DNA of 64,000 nt from Isoptericola sp. BMS4 (GTDB taxonomy: Bacteria > Actinomycetota > Actinomycetes > Actinomycetales > Cellulomonadaceae), in NCBI RefSeq assembly GCF_011634835.1, contig NZ_SIRP01000001.1, forward strand, positions 1,922,034 to 1,986,033, read 5' to 3'. The position numbers and the translations under genes were made by a program. Below the pieces are notes generated by a model. It made no database searches and was not told the origin of the DNA. It worked only from the letters and a program-made list of their open reading frames with translations. Position 1 is the stretch's first letter. Each line of letters opens with the position of its first letter. Below, piece by piece: positions 48,621 through 59,225 of the stretch.

Positions 48621-49883
48621 ATGCGTCATTCAGCCCCGCGCCGGTACGCCGCCGCCGTGCTCGCCCTGGCCCCCGCGCTCGCCCTCACCGCCTGCGCGGG
48701 CGACGACGGCACCGCGGCGGCCGACGGGCCGGTCACCCTCACCTACGGCATCTGGGACAAGAACCAGGAGCCCGCGATGCGCCAGATCGCGGACGCCTTC
48801 ACCGAGACCCACCCGGACGTGACGGTCGAGATCGAGCTCACGCCCTTCGCCGACTACTGGACCAAGCTGCGCACGGCCGTCTCCGGCGGCACCGGGCCGG
48901 ACGTCTTCTGGATGAACGGGCCGAACATCCAGGCCTACGCGTCGAACGGCGCGCTCGAGCCGCTGGCCGACCTGGACACGAGCGGATACCCGCAGGGCCT
49001 CGTCGACCTGTACACCGTGGACGGCACCGTCTACGGCGCGCCCAAGGACTTCGACACCATCGGGGTCTGGTACAACAAGGACCTCTTCGACGCCGCCGGG
49101 GTCGAGTACCCGGCCGACGACTGGACCTGGGACGACTACGTCGAGACGGCCGAGCGGCTCACCGACCCGGACAAGGGTGTCTGGGGCAGCGCCGCGGCCC
49201 TCAACGACCAGCAGAACTACTACGACACCATCGCCCAGGCGGGCGCCGAGGTGATCTCGTCCGACGGCACGACGACGGGGTACGGCACGCCCGAGGCGCT
49301 CACAGGGCTCGAGTTCTGGACCGACCAGATCGCCGCCGGCCTGTCCCCGACGCAGGAGCAGATGACCGACACGTCGCCGGAGACGCTCTTCACGTCCGGG
49401 AAGGTCGCGATGTACTGGAGCGGGTCGTGGAGCGCCGTCGCCTACGACTCGAACGAGGCGGTCGCCGAGTCCGTGGACGTCGCGCCGCTGCCCGCGGGCC
49501 CGGAGGGCAACCAGAGCGTGATCCACGGCGTCGGGAACGTGGTCAACGCCGGCGGCGAGCACAAGGACGTCGCGGCCCAGTTCGCCGCCTTCGCCAGCAG
49601 CGAGGAGGCCGCCACCATCCAGGCCGAGGCGGGCGCGGTCATCCCCGCCTACACCGGGACGCAGCAGGCGTGGGTGGACGCGATGCCGCAGTACCACCTG
49701 GACGTCTTCATCGACGCGCTGGAGACGGCCGTGCCGTACCCCGCGTCGCGCAACACGTCGGCCTGGACGTCGGTCCAGGACGAGGTTCTCACCCAGGTGT
49801 GGTCGGGCAACCTCGAGCCCGCCGAGGGGAACGCGCAGCTCGGCGAGCAGGTCCAGGCCGCCCTGGACGCGGAGCAGGAGTGA
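48621..49883 (+). CDS. ABC transporter substrate-binding lipoprotein, sugar type
   Basis: Extracellular solute-binding protein of the MalE/SBP1 family, 420 residues. The lipoprotein signal is MRHSAPRRYAAAVLALAPAL followed by the lipobox LTAC with C25 as the lipidated residue. The mature protein has VTLTYGIWDKNQEPAMRQIA, GGTGPDVFWMNGPNIQAYAS, PKDFDTIGVWYNKDLFDAAG and ATTIQ-type helical lobes, as in oligosaccharide or sugar binders. ATG 48621 follows AAAGGAGACCCG, an excellent ribosome binding site, and ignores an upstream in-frame codon in the promoter. First gene of a seven-gene overlapping operon. The ligand cannot be predicted from sequence. Confidence 0.93.
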   Translation: MRHSAPRRYAAAVLALAPALALTACAGDDGTAAADGPVTLTYGIWDKNQEPAMRQIADAFTETHPDVTVEIELTPFADYWTKLRTAVSGGTGPDVFWMNGPNIQAYASNGALEPLADLDTSGYPQGLVDLYTVDGTVYGAPKDFDTIGVWYNKDLFDAAGVEYPADDWTWDDYVETAERLTDPDKGVWGSAAALNDQQNYYDTIAQAGAEVISSDGTTTGYGTPEALTGLEFWTDQIAAGLSPTQEQMTDTSPETLFTSGKVAMYWSGSWSAVAYDSNEAVAESVDVAPLPAGPEGNQSVIHGVGNVVNAGGEHKDVAAQFAAFASSEEAATIQAEAGAVIPAYTGTQQAWVDAMPQYHLDVFIDALETAVPYPASRNTSAWTSVQDEVLTQVWSGNLEPAEGNAQLGEQVQAALDAEQE

Positions 49884-50797
49884 GCGCCGCGCCCGGCGCG
49901 GTCGTGCCGCGCCGCCGCTCGGGGGCCCAGCAGTCCCCGTGGTGGGCGCTGCTCTTCGTCGGCCCCACCGCGCTCGGGCTGGCGGTGTTCTACCTGTGGC
50001 CCACGGTGCGCACGCTCTACCTGTCCTTCACCGAGGCCGGGATGTTCGGCGGCTACACGTGGGTGGGGCTCGACAACTACGCCGCCCTGCTGGCCGACCC
50101 GGAGCTGCTCACGGCCCTGCGCAACACGTTCGTCTACACCGTGATCGTGCTGGTCGGGATCCCGGTCGCGGTCGTGGTCGCCACGCTGCTCAACACGCCC
50201 GGCCTGCGGGGACGCGGCGTCTACCGCGTGCTGTACTTCCTGCCCGTGGTGACGATGCCCGCCGCCATCGCCCTCGTGTGGCGCATGCTCTACAACGGCG
50301 ACTACGGGGTGCTCAACCAGGCGCTCGGCGCGGTCGGCATCTCCGGCCGGTCCTGGCTGACCGACCCGGCCACCGCCCTCGTCGCCGTCGCCGTCGTCGC
50401 GATCTGGGCGGGCCTCGGTACCAGCATCGTCATCTTCCTCGCGGGCCTGCAGGGGATCCCCGCCTCCGTCATGGAGGCCGCGAAGCTCGACGGCGCCGGG
50501 CCGGTGCGCACGTTCCGCTCCGTCACCGTCCCGCTGCTCAGCCCGAGCATCTTCTTCGTCTCCGTGGTCGGCATCATCGGCGCCCTGCAGGTCTTCGACC
50601 TCGTCTACATGATGGTCGGGCGCAACAACCCGGCCCTGCCCGACACCAAGACGGTCGTCTACCTCTTCTACGAGGCGGGCTTCCTCGACAACCACCGCGG
50701 CAGCGCGGCGGCGATCGCCTTCGTGCTGCTCGTGATCATCCTCGGGCTGACGGTCCTGCAGTTCCGGCTCCAGAAGAGGTGGGTGCACTATGAGTGA
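49880..50797 (+). CDS. ABC sugar transporter permease, MalF type
   Basis: Integral membrane subunit, 305 residues with six expected helices, beginning LLFVGPTALGLAVFYLWPTV. The cytoplasmic EAA loop that docks the ATPase is EAAKLDGAGPVRTFRSVTVP followed by LLSPSIFF. Late segments include TKTVVYLFYEAGFLDNHRGS, typical of this subfamily. GTG 49880 overlaps the binding-protein stop by four bases. Its own stop overlaps the next ATG by eight bases. No ATPase gene lies in the operon, so a shared MsmK/MsiK-type ATPase is expected elsewhere. Confidence 0.93.
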   Translation: MSAAPGAVVPRRRSGAQQSPWWALLFVGPTALGLAVFYLWPTVRTLYLSFTEAGMFGGYTWVGLDNYAALLADPELLTALRNTFVYTVIVLVGIPVAVVVATLLNTPGLRGRGVYRVLYFLPVVTMPAAIALVWRMLYNGDYGVLNQALGAVGISGRSWLTDPATALVAVAVVAIWAGLGTSIVIFLAGLQGIPASVMEAAKLDGAGPVRTFRSVTVPLLSPSIFFVSVVGIIGALQVFDLVYMMVGRNNPALPDTKTVVYLFYEAGFLDNHRGSAAAIAFVLLVIILGLTVLQFRLQKRWVHYE

Positions 50798-51725
50798 GGC
50801 TCTGCGTGAGGCGCTGACCGACACCGCGTCCGCCCGCCCGGCGGCGACCGCGGCCACCCGTCCCGCGACGCGCACGGCGCCTCGCACGGCGCCGGCGGCG
50901 ACCACGCCGCGCCGTCGCCAGCCGTGGGTGGTGCACGCGCTGCTGGCCGCCGGGGCCGTGGTGATGGTGTTCCCGTTCGCCTGGCAGCTGCTCACCGCGT
51001 TCAAGACCTTCCAGGCCTCCGTCCAGGTGCCCCCGAGCATCCTGCCGGACCCGTGGGTCTTCACGAACTTCGGCGAGGTCTTCGCGAGCATGCCGTTCGG
51101 GTCGATGTTCCTGAACTCCGTGCTGCTGACGGTGCTGCGCACCGCCGGGCAGGTCGTGCTGTGCACGATGGCGGGCTACGCCTTCGCGCGGCTGAGCTTC
51201 CCGGGTCGCAACGTGATCTTCGTGGCCTTCCTGTCGGTGCTCATGGTCCCCACCCAGCTGTACCTGCTGCCGCAGTACGAGATCGTCCAGGCGCTCGGCT
51301 GGCTCGACTCCCTGCCGGGACTCGTGATGCCCGGCATCTTCAGCGCGTTCGGCACGTTCCTCATGCGGCAGTTCTTCATGTCGCTGCCGGCCGAGCTCGA
51401 GGAGGCGGCGCGGCTCGACGGAGCCAACCCCTGGCAGGCGTTCTCGCGCGTGATGGTGCCCCTGGCCCGGCCCGGGATCGTCGCCCTGACCGTCTTCACC
51501 GTGCTGTGGAGCTGGAACGACCTCCTGTGGCCCCTGGTCGTCACGACGAGCCCCGAGAAGATGCCGCTGTCGGTGGGGCTCGCGCAGATGGTCGGACTGC
51601 ACGGCACCGACTTCCCGGTGCTCATGGCGGGCGCCCTGCTGGCCACGCTGCCGATGCTGGTGACGTTCATGGTCCTGCAGCGCCAGTTCATCCAGGGCAT
51701 CGCGTTCACGGGGTCCAAGGGATGA
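50790..51725 (+). CDS. ABC sugar transporter permease, MalG type
   Basis: Second permease of the importer, 311 residues. The first about 50 residues are Ala/Thr/Arg-rich and cytoplasmic. Six helices begin at VVHALLAAGAVVMVFPFAWQ. The EAA loop is EEAARLDGANPWQAFSRVMV followed by PLARPGI. It ends with the usual QRQFIQGIAFTGSKG. It overlaps the MalF-type gene by eight bases and the LacI gene by four. Confidence 0.93.
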   Translation: MSEALREALTDTASARPAATAATRPATRTAPRTAPAATTPRRRQPWVVHALLAAGAVVMVFPFAWQLLTAFKTFQASVQVPPSILPDPWVFTNFGEVFASMPFGSMFLNSVLLTVLRTAGQVVLCTMAGYAFARLSFPGRNVIFVAFLSVLMVPTQLYLLPQYEIVQALGWLDSLPGLVMPGIFSAFGTFLMRQFFMSLPAELEEAARLDGANPWQAFSRVMVPLARPGIVALTVFTVLWSWNDLLWPLVVTTSPEKMPLSVGLAQMVGLHGTDFPVLMAGALLATLPMLVTFMVLQRQFIQGIAFTGSKG

Positions 51726-52897
51726 GCCCCGGCCCCGGAGCCGCGAGGCCCGCCCGCCCGCGCGCGACCGTGAAGATGGTCGCCGAGGCGGCGGGGGTCT
51801 CCACGGCCACCGTGTCCTACGTCCTGTCGGGCCGCGCCGGCGGGTCCGCGGGGGTCGCCCCGGCCACGGAGGCGCGCGTGCGCCAGGCCGTCCGCGAGCT
51901 GCGGTACCGGCCCAACCGGTCGGCGCGCGCCATGCGCACCGGCCGGACCGGGTTGGCGCTGCTGTCCCTGCACATGATGAGCGACCCCTGGTCCCTCGCG
52001 GTCAGCGAGGCCGTCGCCGCCGCGGCACGGGCCGACGCCGCGGCCGGTGACGGGGCCGGCGACGGGGCCGACGTCGTCCCGCTGCTCCTGGCCGACGGGG
52101 ACTGGTTCGACGCGGTGCAGCGCCAGGACAGCGACGTCGTCTACCTCGACGGGGTGCGCGACGACGCCACGGACCGCGAGCGGCTCGCCGAGCTCGTCGA
52201 GCAGGGCCGGCGCCTCGTGGTGTTCTCCGAGACGCTGCGGCCGGCCGGGTTCGACGTCGTGCGCTCGCGCGCCGTGCCCGGCTGCCGGCTGGCCGTCGCG
52301 CACCTCCTGGACCGGCACGACGACGTCGCCTGCCTGGCCGCGGCGGGCCTCGTCGGAGCGCCCGGCCCCACCCGCTTCACGGCCTGGACGGACGGGCTCG
52401 CCGGCCGCGGCCTGCCGGTGCGCGACGACCGGGTCGCCACGTACGAGACCTCCCAGGCCAGCGCGTTCGCGGGGGCGCTGGCGCTCCTGGACCGCCCGGA
52501 CCCGCCGTCCGCCGTCTACGCGACGACGGACTTCGCCGCGATCGCCGCGATCGGCGCCGCCCACCGGCTCGGGCTGCGCGTCCCCGACGACGTCGCCGTC
52601 GTGGGGGTGGGCAACACGCCCGACGGGGAGGTCAGCGCGCCGCCCCTGACGTCCGTCGGGCCCCGGGACTTCTTCGCGCGCCAGGCGCGCATCGTCCTCG
52701 ACGTCGCGCGGGACGGTGTGCGGGGCGACGGCCGCGTGCACGAGTTCGACTGGTCGCTCGTCGAGCGCGAGTCGAGCGGCCGCCGGCCGGGCGGGCCCGG
52801 CCACCACGACCAGCACCTGACGGGCGCCGACCCGGCGCCCGTCGCGGACGACCCCACCGGTGGGCCGGGCCGCACGGACACGAGGACGGAGCACTGA
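51722..52897 (+). CDS. LacI-family transcriptional regulator
   Basis: Sugar-responsive repressor of 391 residues, probably controlling its own operon. The N-terminal helix-turn-helix is ATVKMVAEAAGVSTATVSYV then LSGRAGG, and the hinge helix is RYRPNRSARAMRTGRTG. The periplasmic-binding-like effector domain includes SAVYATTDFAAIAAIGAAHR and VAVVGVGNTPDGEVSAPPL. A Gly/Pro/Asp-rich tail of about 45 residues is extra. ATG 51722 overlaps the permease stop. Location inside the operon, between transport and catabolic genes, is unusual for a LacI gene. Confidence 0.92.
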   Translation: MSPGPGAARPARPRATVKMVAEAAGVSTATVSYVLSGRAGGSAGVAPATEARVRQAVRELRYRPNRSARAMRTGRTGLALLSLHMMSDPWSLAVSEAVAAAARADAAAGDGAGDGADVVPLLLADGDWFDAVQRQDSDVVYLDGVRDDATDRERLAELVEQGRRLVVFSETLRPAGFDVVRSRAVPGCRLAVAHLLDRHDDVACLAAAGLVGAPGPTRFTAWTDGLAGRGLPVRDDRVATYETSQASAFAGALALLDRPDPPSAVYATTDFAAIAAIGAAHRLGLRVPDDVAVVGVGNTPDGEVSAPPLTSVGPRDFFARQARIVLDVARDGVRGDGRVHEFDWSLVERESSGRRPGGPGHHDQHLTGADPAPVADDPTGGPGRTDTRTEH

Positions 52898-54168
52898 TGG
52901 ACATCAGGATCGCAGTCGTGGGCTACGGCCTGCGCGGCAGCGTGGCCCGCGAGGCGCACCGGCCCGGGCGAGGCTCGGCCGTCACCGTGGTGTGCGACCC
53001 CGACCCGGGGGCGCGGGAGCGGGCCCGTGCGGACTTCCCCGACGCGCTGCTGACCGCGGACCTCGACGAGGCGCTCGCCGCCGGGGTGGACGCCGCGATG
53101 GTCCTCACCCCCGACGACCGGCACGCCGGCCCGGCGATCCGCGCGCTCGAGGCGGGCGTGGCGGTCTTCTGCGAGAAGCCCGTGGCGACGTCCCTCGCCG
53201 ACGCCGACGCCATGCTCGCCGCCGCCCGGCGCACGGGCAGCCGCCTGTACGTGGGGCACAACATGCGGCACATGCCCGTCGTCGTGCTCATGCGAGACCT
53301 CGTCGCCCGCGGGGCCGTCGGTGAGGTGAAGGCGGTCTGGTGCCGGCACTTCGTCGGGCACGGCGGCGACTTCTACTTCAAGGACTGGCACGCCGACCGC
53401 TCGCGCTCGGTCGGGCTGCTGCTGCAGAAGGGCGCCCACGACATCGACGTCGTCCACTGGCTCGCGGGGGCGCCCTCCCGGAGGGTCCAGGCGATGGGCG
53501 CCCAGGCGCTGTACGCGGGGATCGACGACCGGCAGGACCGGACCGGCCAGGTGATGCCGCAGTGGTTCTCCCTGGACAACTGGCCGCCGACCGAGCAGAA
53601 GGGCCTGCACCCGGTGGTCGACGTCGAGGACGTCTCGCAGGTCAACATGCTCCTCGACAACGGCGTGCTCGCCTCCTACCAGCAGTGCCACTTCACCCCG
53701 GACTACTGGCGCAACTACACCGTCATCGGGACGCACGGTCGGCTGGAGAACACCGGCGACTCCTCGGGGTCCGAGGTGCACCTGTGGAACCGCCGCCACT
53801 CCGGCAGCGCCGCGCCCGACGAGGTGTTCGTGGTGCCCGAGGCCACCGGCGGGCACGGCGGCGCCGACGTCGCGCTCGTCGACGAGTTCGTGCGCTTCGT
53901 GCGCGACGGCGGGGGCACGGCGACATCGCCGGTCGCCGCCCGCGACTCGGTCGCCGCCGGGCTCCGGGCCACCGAGTCGCTGCGCTCCGGGGGCGCGGCG
54001 CTCGACGTGCCGCGCCTGGACGACGGGCTCGTCGCCTACTTCGACGCGGGCCAACCCGGCGCCGGGGCCCCGGCCGGCGGCCCGGCTTCGTCGGAAGGTC
54101 CGGATCGTGAGATGGTGCGGGGCGTGACGACGCAGGCGACGCAGGGTTCGATGGAGGCTTCGGAGTGA
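52897..54168 (+). CDS. Gfo/Idh/MocA-family oxidoreductase
   Basis: NAD(P)-dependent sugar/inositol dehydrogenase-like enzyme of 423 residues. The Rossmann start is [40 protein letters not shown] and the EKP motif in [20 protein letters not shown] are typical of the family. The catalytic-domain segment [20 protein letters not shown] has the expected D-x3-H pair. The C-terminal extension of about 40 residues is Gly/Pro/Ala-rich. It overlaps LacI by one base and tdh by four. The substrate is unknown; sugar or sugar-acid oxidation is likely from context. Confidence 0.9.
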   Translation: MDIRIAVVGYGLRGSVAREAHRPGRGSAVTVVCDPDPGARERARADFPDALLTADLDEALAAGVDAAMVLTPDDRHAGPAIRALEAGVAVFCEKPVATSLADADAMLAAARRTGSRLYVGHNMRHMPVVVLMRDLVARGAVGEVKAVWCRHFVGHGGDFYFKDWHADRSRSVGLLLQKGAHDIDVVHWLAGAPSRRVQAMGAQALYAGIDDRQDRTGQVMPQWFSLDNWPPTEQKGLHPVVDVEDVSQVNMLLDNGVLASYQQCHFTPDYWRNYTVIGTHGRLENTGDSSGSEVHLWNRRHSGSAAPDEVFVVPEATGGHGGADVALVDEFVRFVRDGGGTATSPVAARDSVAAGLRATESLRSGGAALDVPRLDDGLVAYFDAGQPGAGAPAGGPASSEGPDREMVRGVTTQATQGSMEASE

Positions 54169-55208
54169 AGGCGCTGTTCAAGCCCGGCCCCGGTCCGGGA
54201 CTGGAGCTGGTCGACCGGCCCGAGCCCGTACCGGGCATCGGCGAGGTGAAGATCCGGGTGCTGCGCACCGGGATCTGCGGCACGGACCTGCACATCGAGC
54301 GGTGGGACGACTGGGCCGCGTCGACGATCGCCGCGCCGCTCGTGCCGGGGCACGAGTTCGTCGGCGAGGTCGTCGAGGTCGGGGACCTGGTGCAGGACGT
54401 CGCCGTCGGCGACGTCGTGTCCGGCGAGGGGCACATCGTGTGCGGCACCTGCCGCAACTGCCGTGCCGGGCGCCGGCAGATGTGCATCCGCACCCAGGGG
54501 CTCGGCCTGCACCGTGACGGGGCGTTCGCCGAGTACGTCGTGCTGCCGGCCACGAACGTGTGGGTGCACCACGCGGAGATCGACCTCGACGTCGCCGCGA
54601 TCTTCGACCCGCTCGGCAACGCGGTGCACACGGCGCTGGCGTTCCCCGTCATCGGGGAGGACGTGCTGGTCTCCGGCTGCGGCCCGATCGGGCTCATGGC
54701 GATCGCCGTGGCCCGGCACGCGGGGGCGCACCTGGTCGTCGGCACCGACGTCAGCCCGGCGCGGCTGGAGATGGCGCGCCGCATGGGCGCCGACGCGGTC
54801 GTGGACGTGCGCAGCGGGCGCGTCGCCGACGCCCAGCGCTCCCTCGGGCTGCGCGAGGGGTTCGACGTCGGCTTCGAGATGAGCGGGGCGGCGCCGGCGC
54901 TGCCGGAGATGATCGCGAACATGAACCACGGCGGGCGGATCGCGATGCTCGGCCTGCCCACGAGCGAGATCGCGGTCGACTGGGGCGTGGTCGTCACGCA
55001 CATGCTCACGCTCAAGGGCATCTACGGCCGCGAGATGTTCGAGACGTGGCAGGCGATGGACGCGATGCTGCGCACGAGCGCGACCCTGCGCTCCGCGATC
55101 GCGTCCGTCGTCACCGACCGGCTCCCGGCGTCCCGCTGGGCCGACGGGTTCGCGGCGGCGGCGTCCGCCGACGGCGGCAAGGTGGTCCTCGACTGGACGG
55201 AGTGGTGA
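54165..55208 (+). CDS. tdh: L-threonine 3-dehydrogenase
   Basis: Zinc-dependent medium-chain dehydrogenase that oxidises L-threonine to 2-amino-3-oxobutyrate with NAD. The 347-residue product matches E. coli Tdh throughout: C38 in [48 protein letters not shown] for structural zinc, then [16 protein letters not shown] and [17 protein letters not shown] for [20 protein letters not shown] and [19 protein letters not shown] are also near-identical to the E. coli segments. GTG 54165 overlaps the oxidoreductase stop. kbl follows with one base overlap, the classical pair. Confidence 0.94.
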   Translation: MKALFKPGPGPGLELVDRPEPVPGIGEVKIRVLRTGICGTDLHIERWDDWAASTIAAPLVPGHEFVGEVVEVGDLVQDVAVGDVVSGEGHIVCGTCRNCRAGRRQMCIRTQGLGLHRDGAFAEYVVLPATNVWVHHAEIDLDVAAIFDPLGNAVHTALAFPVIGEDVLVSGCGPIGLMAIAVARHAGAHLVVGTDVSPARLEMARRMGADAVVDVRSGRVADAQRSLGLREGFDVGFEMSGAAPALPEMIANMNHGGRIAMLGLPTSEIAVDWGVVVTHMLTLKGIYGREMFETWQAMDAMLRTSATLRSAIASVVTDRLPASRWADGFAAAASADGGKVVLDWTEW

Positions 55209-56398
55209 TGTACGGGAGCTTCCGGGAGCACGTGGCGGGCCAGCTCGCCGAGATCGAGCAGGCGGGCCTGACCAAGCGCGAGCGCGGCATCGCCGGGCCG
55301 CAGGGCGCCATGATCCGGGCGGGCGGCGCCGACCTGCTGAACTTCTGCGCCAACAACTACCTGGGGCTGGCCGACGACCCGCGCATCCTCGCCGCCGCCC
55401 GCGACGCCCTCGACACCTGGGGGTACGGGCTGGCGAGCGTGCGGTTCATCTGCGGCACCCAGGACCAGCACCGCGAGCTGGAGCGCCGGGTCGCGGGGTT
55501 CCTCGGCACGGACGACGCCATCCTGTTCTCGTCGTGCTTCGACGCGAACGGCGGCATCTTCGAGACGCTGTTCGGCCGCGAGGACGCCATCGTCTCGGAC
55601 GCGCTCAACCACGCGTCCCTCATCGACGGGATCCGGCTGTCGAAGGCGGCCCGCTTCCGGTACGCCAACCGGGACATGGGCGACCTGGAGGCCCAGCTCG
55701 TGGCGGCGCGCGACGGCGGCGCACGCCACGTCGTCATCGTCACCGACGGCGTGTTCTCGATGGACGGCTACCTCGCGCCGCTGCCCGAGATCTGCGACCT
55801 CGCGGACCGGTACTCCGCGCTCGTGCTGGTGGACGACTCGCACGCGGTCGGCTTCATGGGTGACCACGGCGCGGGCACGCCGGAGCACTTCGGCGTCGCC
55901 GACCGGGTCGACATCCTCACGGGGACGTTCGGCAAGGCGCTCGGTGGCGCGTCCGGGGGCTACGTCGCCGCGCACTCCGAGATCGTCGACCTGCTGCGCC
56001 AGCGCGCCCGCCCGTACCTGTTCTCCAACACGCTCGCTCCCATGATCGTGGCCGGGACGCTCACGGCGCTGGACCTCGTGGAGGGCTCCGGCGACCTGCG
56101 CGAGCGGCTGGCGACCAACGCGGCGCTGTTCCGCCGGCTCATGACGGAGGCGGGCTTCGAGCTGCTGCCCGGCGAGCACCCGATCGTGCCGGTGATGTTC
56201 GGCGACGCCGTCCTCGCGACCCGTGTCGCCGACGCCATGGGGGAGCGGGGCGTGTACGTCACCGCGTTCAGCTACCCCGTGGTCCCGCGGGGCGAGGCGC
56301 GCATCCGCGTGCAGCTCTCCGCCGCCCACACGCCCGAGCAGGTGCGCGCCTGCGTGGACGCGTTCGTCGCGTCGCGCGCGGCGGTCACGGCGGGCTGA
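55208..56398 (+). CDS. kbl: 2-amino-3-ketobutyrate CoA ligase (glycine C-acetyltransferase)
   Basis: PLP enzyme that splits 2-amino-3-oxobutyrate with CoA into glycine and acetyl-CoA, completing threonine breakdown. The 396-residue product has [55 protein letters not shown] and [20 protein letters not shown]. The PLP lysine is K243 in [16 protein letters not shown]. The C-terminal domain ends with [14 protein letters not shown]. The ATG overlaps the tdh stop by one base. It is the last gene of the operon and converges on the Fpg-like gene after 21 bases. Confidence 0.95.
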   Translation: MYGSFREHVAGQLAEIEQAGLTKRERGIAGPQGAMIRAGGADLLNFCANNYLGLADDPRILAAARDALDTWGYGLASVRFICGTQDQHRELERRVAGFLGTDDAILFSSCFDANGGIFETLFGREDAIVSDALNHASLIDGIRLSKAARFRYANRDMGDLEAQLVAARDGGARHVVIVTDGVFSMDGYLAPLPEICDLADRYSALVLVDDSHAVGFMGDHGAGTPEHFGVADRVDILTGTFGKALGGASGGYVAAHSEIVDLLRQRARPYLFSNTLAPMIVAGTLTALDLVEGSGDLRERLATNAALFRRLMTEAGFELLPGEHPIVPVMFGDAVLATRVADAMGERGVYVTAFSYPVVPRGEARIRVQLSAAHTPEQVRACVDAFVASRAAVTAG

Positions 56399-56419
56399 GC
56401 CGACCCGCGCCGCCCCGGG

Positions 56420-57334
56420 CTACTTCAGCAGCCTCGACATCCGCCGGTCGGCGAGCACCTGCCCGCCGGTCTGGCAGGTGGCGCAGTACTGCAGCGACCG
56501 GTCCGCGAAGCTCACCTCGCGCACGGTGTCCCCGCACACCGGGCACGCCTGCCCGGTGCGGCCGTGCACCCGCATGCCCGCGCGCTTGGCGTCCTTGAGC
56601 TCCGCGGCGGGCCGGCCGGCGGCCGCCGCCACCGCGTCGCGCAGGGTCGTCACGACCGCCTCGTGCAGCGCCGCGACCTCGTCGTCGGTGTACGAGCGCG
56701 ACAGCTTGAACGGCGACGTGCGGGCCACGTGCAGGATCTCGTCCGAGTAGGCGTTGCCGATCCCCGCGATCGCCCGCTGGTCACGCAGCAGCCCCTTGAC
56801 CTGCTGGTTCTTCCCGTGCAGGAGCGTGGCCAGCGCCTCGGGCGTGAACGCGGGGGACAGCGGCTCGACCCCGAGGGTGCGCACCTGCTCCACGTCGTCC
56901 GGGTCGCGGACCACGTGCACGGCGAGCCGCTTGCGGGTGCCCGCCTCGGTGAGGTCGAACCCGGACCCGTCGTCGAGGCGCACCCGCAGCGCGAGCGCCG
57001 TGCCCTTCGACGAGCCGCCCAGGCGGGGCCGCACCGGGGTGGTGGGCGCCCGGTCGGACCAGCGCACCCAGCCGCCGCGCGACAGGTGCACGAGCAGGTG
57101 GAGCTCGCCGGCGGTGCTTCCGGTGCTGGCGGTACCGGGGGCGTCCAGGCGCAGGTCCAGCCACTTGCCGTGCCGGTCGACGCCGGCCACCGTGCGCCCC
57201 ACCAGGTCGGTGACCGGGGGGTCGTACGTCTTGAGCGCGGCGATCGCGGCGACGTCCGCGGCCACGACGGTGCGGCCTGCGGCACGCTCGCCGAGGAAGT
57301 CGGCCAGCGCCTGGACCTCCGGGAGCTCGGGCAT
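56420..57334 (-). CDS. Fpg/Nei-family DNA glycosylase
   Basis: Bifunctional glycosylase/AP lyase that removes oxidised bases. The 304-residue product has the catalytic N-terminus [20 protein letters not shown] (Pro2 nucleophile and Glu3) and the conserved Lys in [12 protein letters not shown]. The helix-two-turn-helix region is [20 protein letters not shown] then [13 protein letters not shown]. The zinc finger has [13 protein letters not shown] and QYCATC near the C-terminus. ATG at 57334 is fixed by the need for MPE at the start. It is divergent from proS by 61 bases. Confidence 0.92.
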   Translation of the reverse strand: MPELPEVQALADFLGERAAGRTVVAADVAAIAALKTYDPPVTDLVGRTVAGVDRHGKWLDLRLDAPGTASTGSTAGELHLLVHLSRGGWVRWSDRAPTTPVRPRLGGSSKGTALALRVRLDDGSGFDLTEAGTRKRLAVHVVRDPDDVEQVRTLGVEPLSPAFTPEALATLLHGKNQQVKGLLRDQRAIAGIGNAYSDEILHVARTSPFKLSRSYTDDEVAALHEAVVTTLRDAVAAAAGRPAAELKDAKRAGMRVHGRTGQACPVCGDTVREVSFADRSLQYCATCQTGGQVLADRRMSRLLK

Positions 57335-57382
57335 GAGGACATGCTGCCAACACTCGGGACCGGGGGCACGTCCACGCGCCGC

Positions 57383-57388
57383 TAGGCT
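57383..57388 (+). promoter_or_regulatory. Candidate -10 of proS (leaderless type)
   Basis: TAGGCT ends 7 bases before the ATG at 57396, with no ribosome binding site between. No clear -35 is visible. Confidence 0.45.
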
Positions 57389-57395
57389 GGCCCGC

Positions 57396-59207
57396 ATGTC
57401 GATCGCGTCCCTCCCCGGCACCCGTCAGCCGGGTGACCTGCTGCGCCTGTCCCACCTGTTCGTCCGCACGCTGCGCGAGGACCCGGCCGACGCCGAGGTC
57501 GCGAGCCACCGGCTGCTGGTCCGGGCCGGCTACATCCGCCGCGCGGCCCCCGGGATCTACTCCTGGCTGCCTCTCGGCCTGCGCGTCCTGGCCAAGGTCG
57601 AGCGCGTGGTCCGCGAGGAGATGGACGCGATCGGCGCGCAGGAGGTGCACTTCCCGGCGCTGCTGCCGCGCGAGCCGTACGAGGCCACAGGCCGCTGGAC
57701 CGAGTACGGCCCCAACATCTTCCGGCTGAAGGACCGCAAGGAGGCCGACTATCTCCTCGCGCCCACGCACGAGGAGATGTTCACCCTGCTGGTCAAGGAC
57801 CTGTACTCGTCGTACAAGGACCTCCCCCTCGCGCTCTACCAGATCCAGACGAAGTACCGCGACGAGGCGCGCCCGCGCGCCGGCCTGATCCGCGGGCGCG
57901 AGTTCATCATGAAGGACTCGTACTCCTTCGACGTCGACGACGCCGGTCTCGACGAGAGCTACGCCAAGCATCGCGCCGCCTACCAGCGGATCTTCGACCG
58001 CCTCGGCTTCGAGTACGTCATCGTGTCGGCGCACGCGGGCGCGATGGGCGGCTCGAAGTCGGAGGAGTTCCTCGCCAAGTCGCCGATCGGCGAGGACACC
58101 TACGTCGAGTGCAAGGCATGCGGCTACGCGGCGAACGTCGAGGCCGCCCACGCCCCCGTGCCGGACCCGATCCCCTTCGACGGGACCGCGGAGGCGCACG
58201 CCGAGGACACCCCGGACACGCCCACGATCGAGGCGCTCGTCGCGTACCTGAACGCCCGGTTCCCGCGCGAGGACCGGCCCTGGGCGGCGGGCGACACGCT
58301 CAAGAACGTCCTGTTCCGCCTGGACCACCCGGACGGCACGACCGAGGCGGTCGCGATCGGCGTCCCGGGCGACCGTGAGGTGGACGTCAAGCGCATGGAG
58401 GCCGCGTTCTACCCGGCCGAGTTCTCGCCCTTCGGCGAGGAGGACTTCGCCGCGCGCCCCGAGCTCGTCAAGGGCTACATCGGCCCGGGCGTCCTGGGTG
58501 AGGCGGGGACGGCGAAGATCCGCTACCTGCTCGATCCGCGCGTCGTGGAGGGCACACGGTGGGTGACCGGCGCGAACCGGCCCGGCCAGCACGTGATCGA
58601 CCTCGTCGCGGGGCGGGACTTCACCGCCGACGGCACGATCGAGGTGGCCGAGGTGTGGCCGGGCGACCCGTGCCCGAACGGCGACGGCATTCTCGAGACC
58701 GCCCGGGGCATCGAGATGGGGCACGTGTTCCAGCTCGGCCGCAAGTTCGCCGAAGCGCTGGACCTCAAGGTCCTCGACGAGAACGGCAAGGCCGTCACGG
58801 TGACGATGGGCTCGTACGGTGTGGGTGTGACGCGAGCGCTGGCCGCGATCGCCGAGGGCAACCACGACGACAAGGGCCTCGCCTGGCCCGCCCAGGTGGC
58901 GCCGGCGCACGTGCACGTCGTCGCGACGGGGAAGGGCACGGAGGTCTTCGACGCCGCCGAACGGATCGCGACCGAGCTCGTGGCCCACGGTGTCGAGGTG
59001 GTCTACGACGACCGGCCCAAGGTCTCGCCCGGCGTCAAGTTCGCCGACGCGGAGCTGCTCGGCGTGCCGTTGCTCGTCGTCGTGGGCCGCGGCCTGGCCG
59101 ACGGCGTCGTCGAGGTCCGGCCGCGTGCCGGGCAGGCGGAGCAGGTGGCCGTGGACGACGCCGTGCCCGCCGTCGTCGAGCGCGTCGAGGCGATGCTGGC
59201 CGGCTAG
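57396..59207 (+). CDS. proS: Prolyl-tRNA synthetase
   Basis: Class II synthetase charging tRNA-Pro. The 603-residue bacterial-type enzyme has motif 1 around [20 protein letters not shown], the TxE loop [20 protein letters not shown] and motif 2 [20 protein letters not shown] followed by REFIMKD. The editing insertion (INS) domain spans about 225-400, with [20 protein letters not shown]. Motif 3 is [17 protein letters not shown] and the anticodon domain follows. It is the first + strand gene after the ABC-tdh operon and leads into the DUF4439-rimP-nusA group. Confidence 0.96.
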   Translation: MSIASLPGTRQPGDLLRLSHLFVRTLREDPADAEVASHRLLVRAGYIRRAAPGIYSWLPLGLRVLAKVERVVREEMDAIGAQEVHFPALLPREPYEATGRWTEYGPNIFRLKDRKEADYLLAPTHEEMFTLLVKDLYSSYKDLPLALYQIQTKYRDEARPRAGLIRGREFIMKDSYSFDVDDAGLDESYAKHRAAYQRIFDRLGFEYVIVSAHAGAMGGSKSEEFLAKSPIGEDTYVECKACGYAANVEAAHAPVPDPIPFDGTAEAHAEDTPDTPTIEALVAYLNARFPREDRPWAAGDTLKNVLFRLDHPDGTTEAVAIGVPGDREVDVKRMEAAFYPAEFSPFGEEDFAARPELVKGYIGPGVLGEAGTAKIRYLLDPRVVEGTRWVTGANRPGQHVIDLVAGRDFTADGTIEVAEVWPGDPCPNGDGILETARGIEMGHVFQLGRKFAEALDLKVLDENGKAVTVTMGSYGVGVTRALAAIAEGNHDDKGLAWPAQVAPAHVHVVATGKGTEVFDAAERIATELVAHGVEVVYDDRPKVSPGVKFADAELLGVPLLVVVGRGLADGVVEVRPRAGQAEQVAVDDAVPAVVERVEAMLAG

Positions 59208-59225
59208 GAGGCAGCGCCCGGCCGG

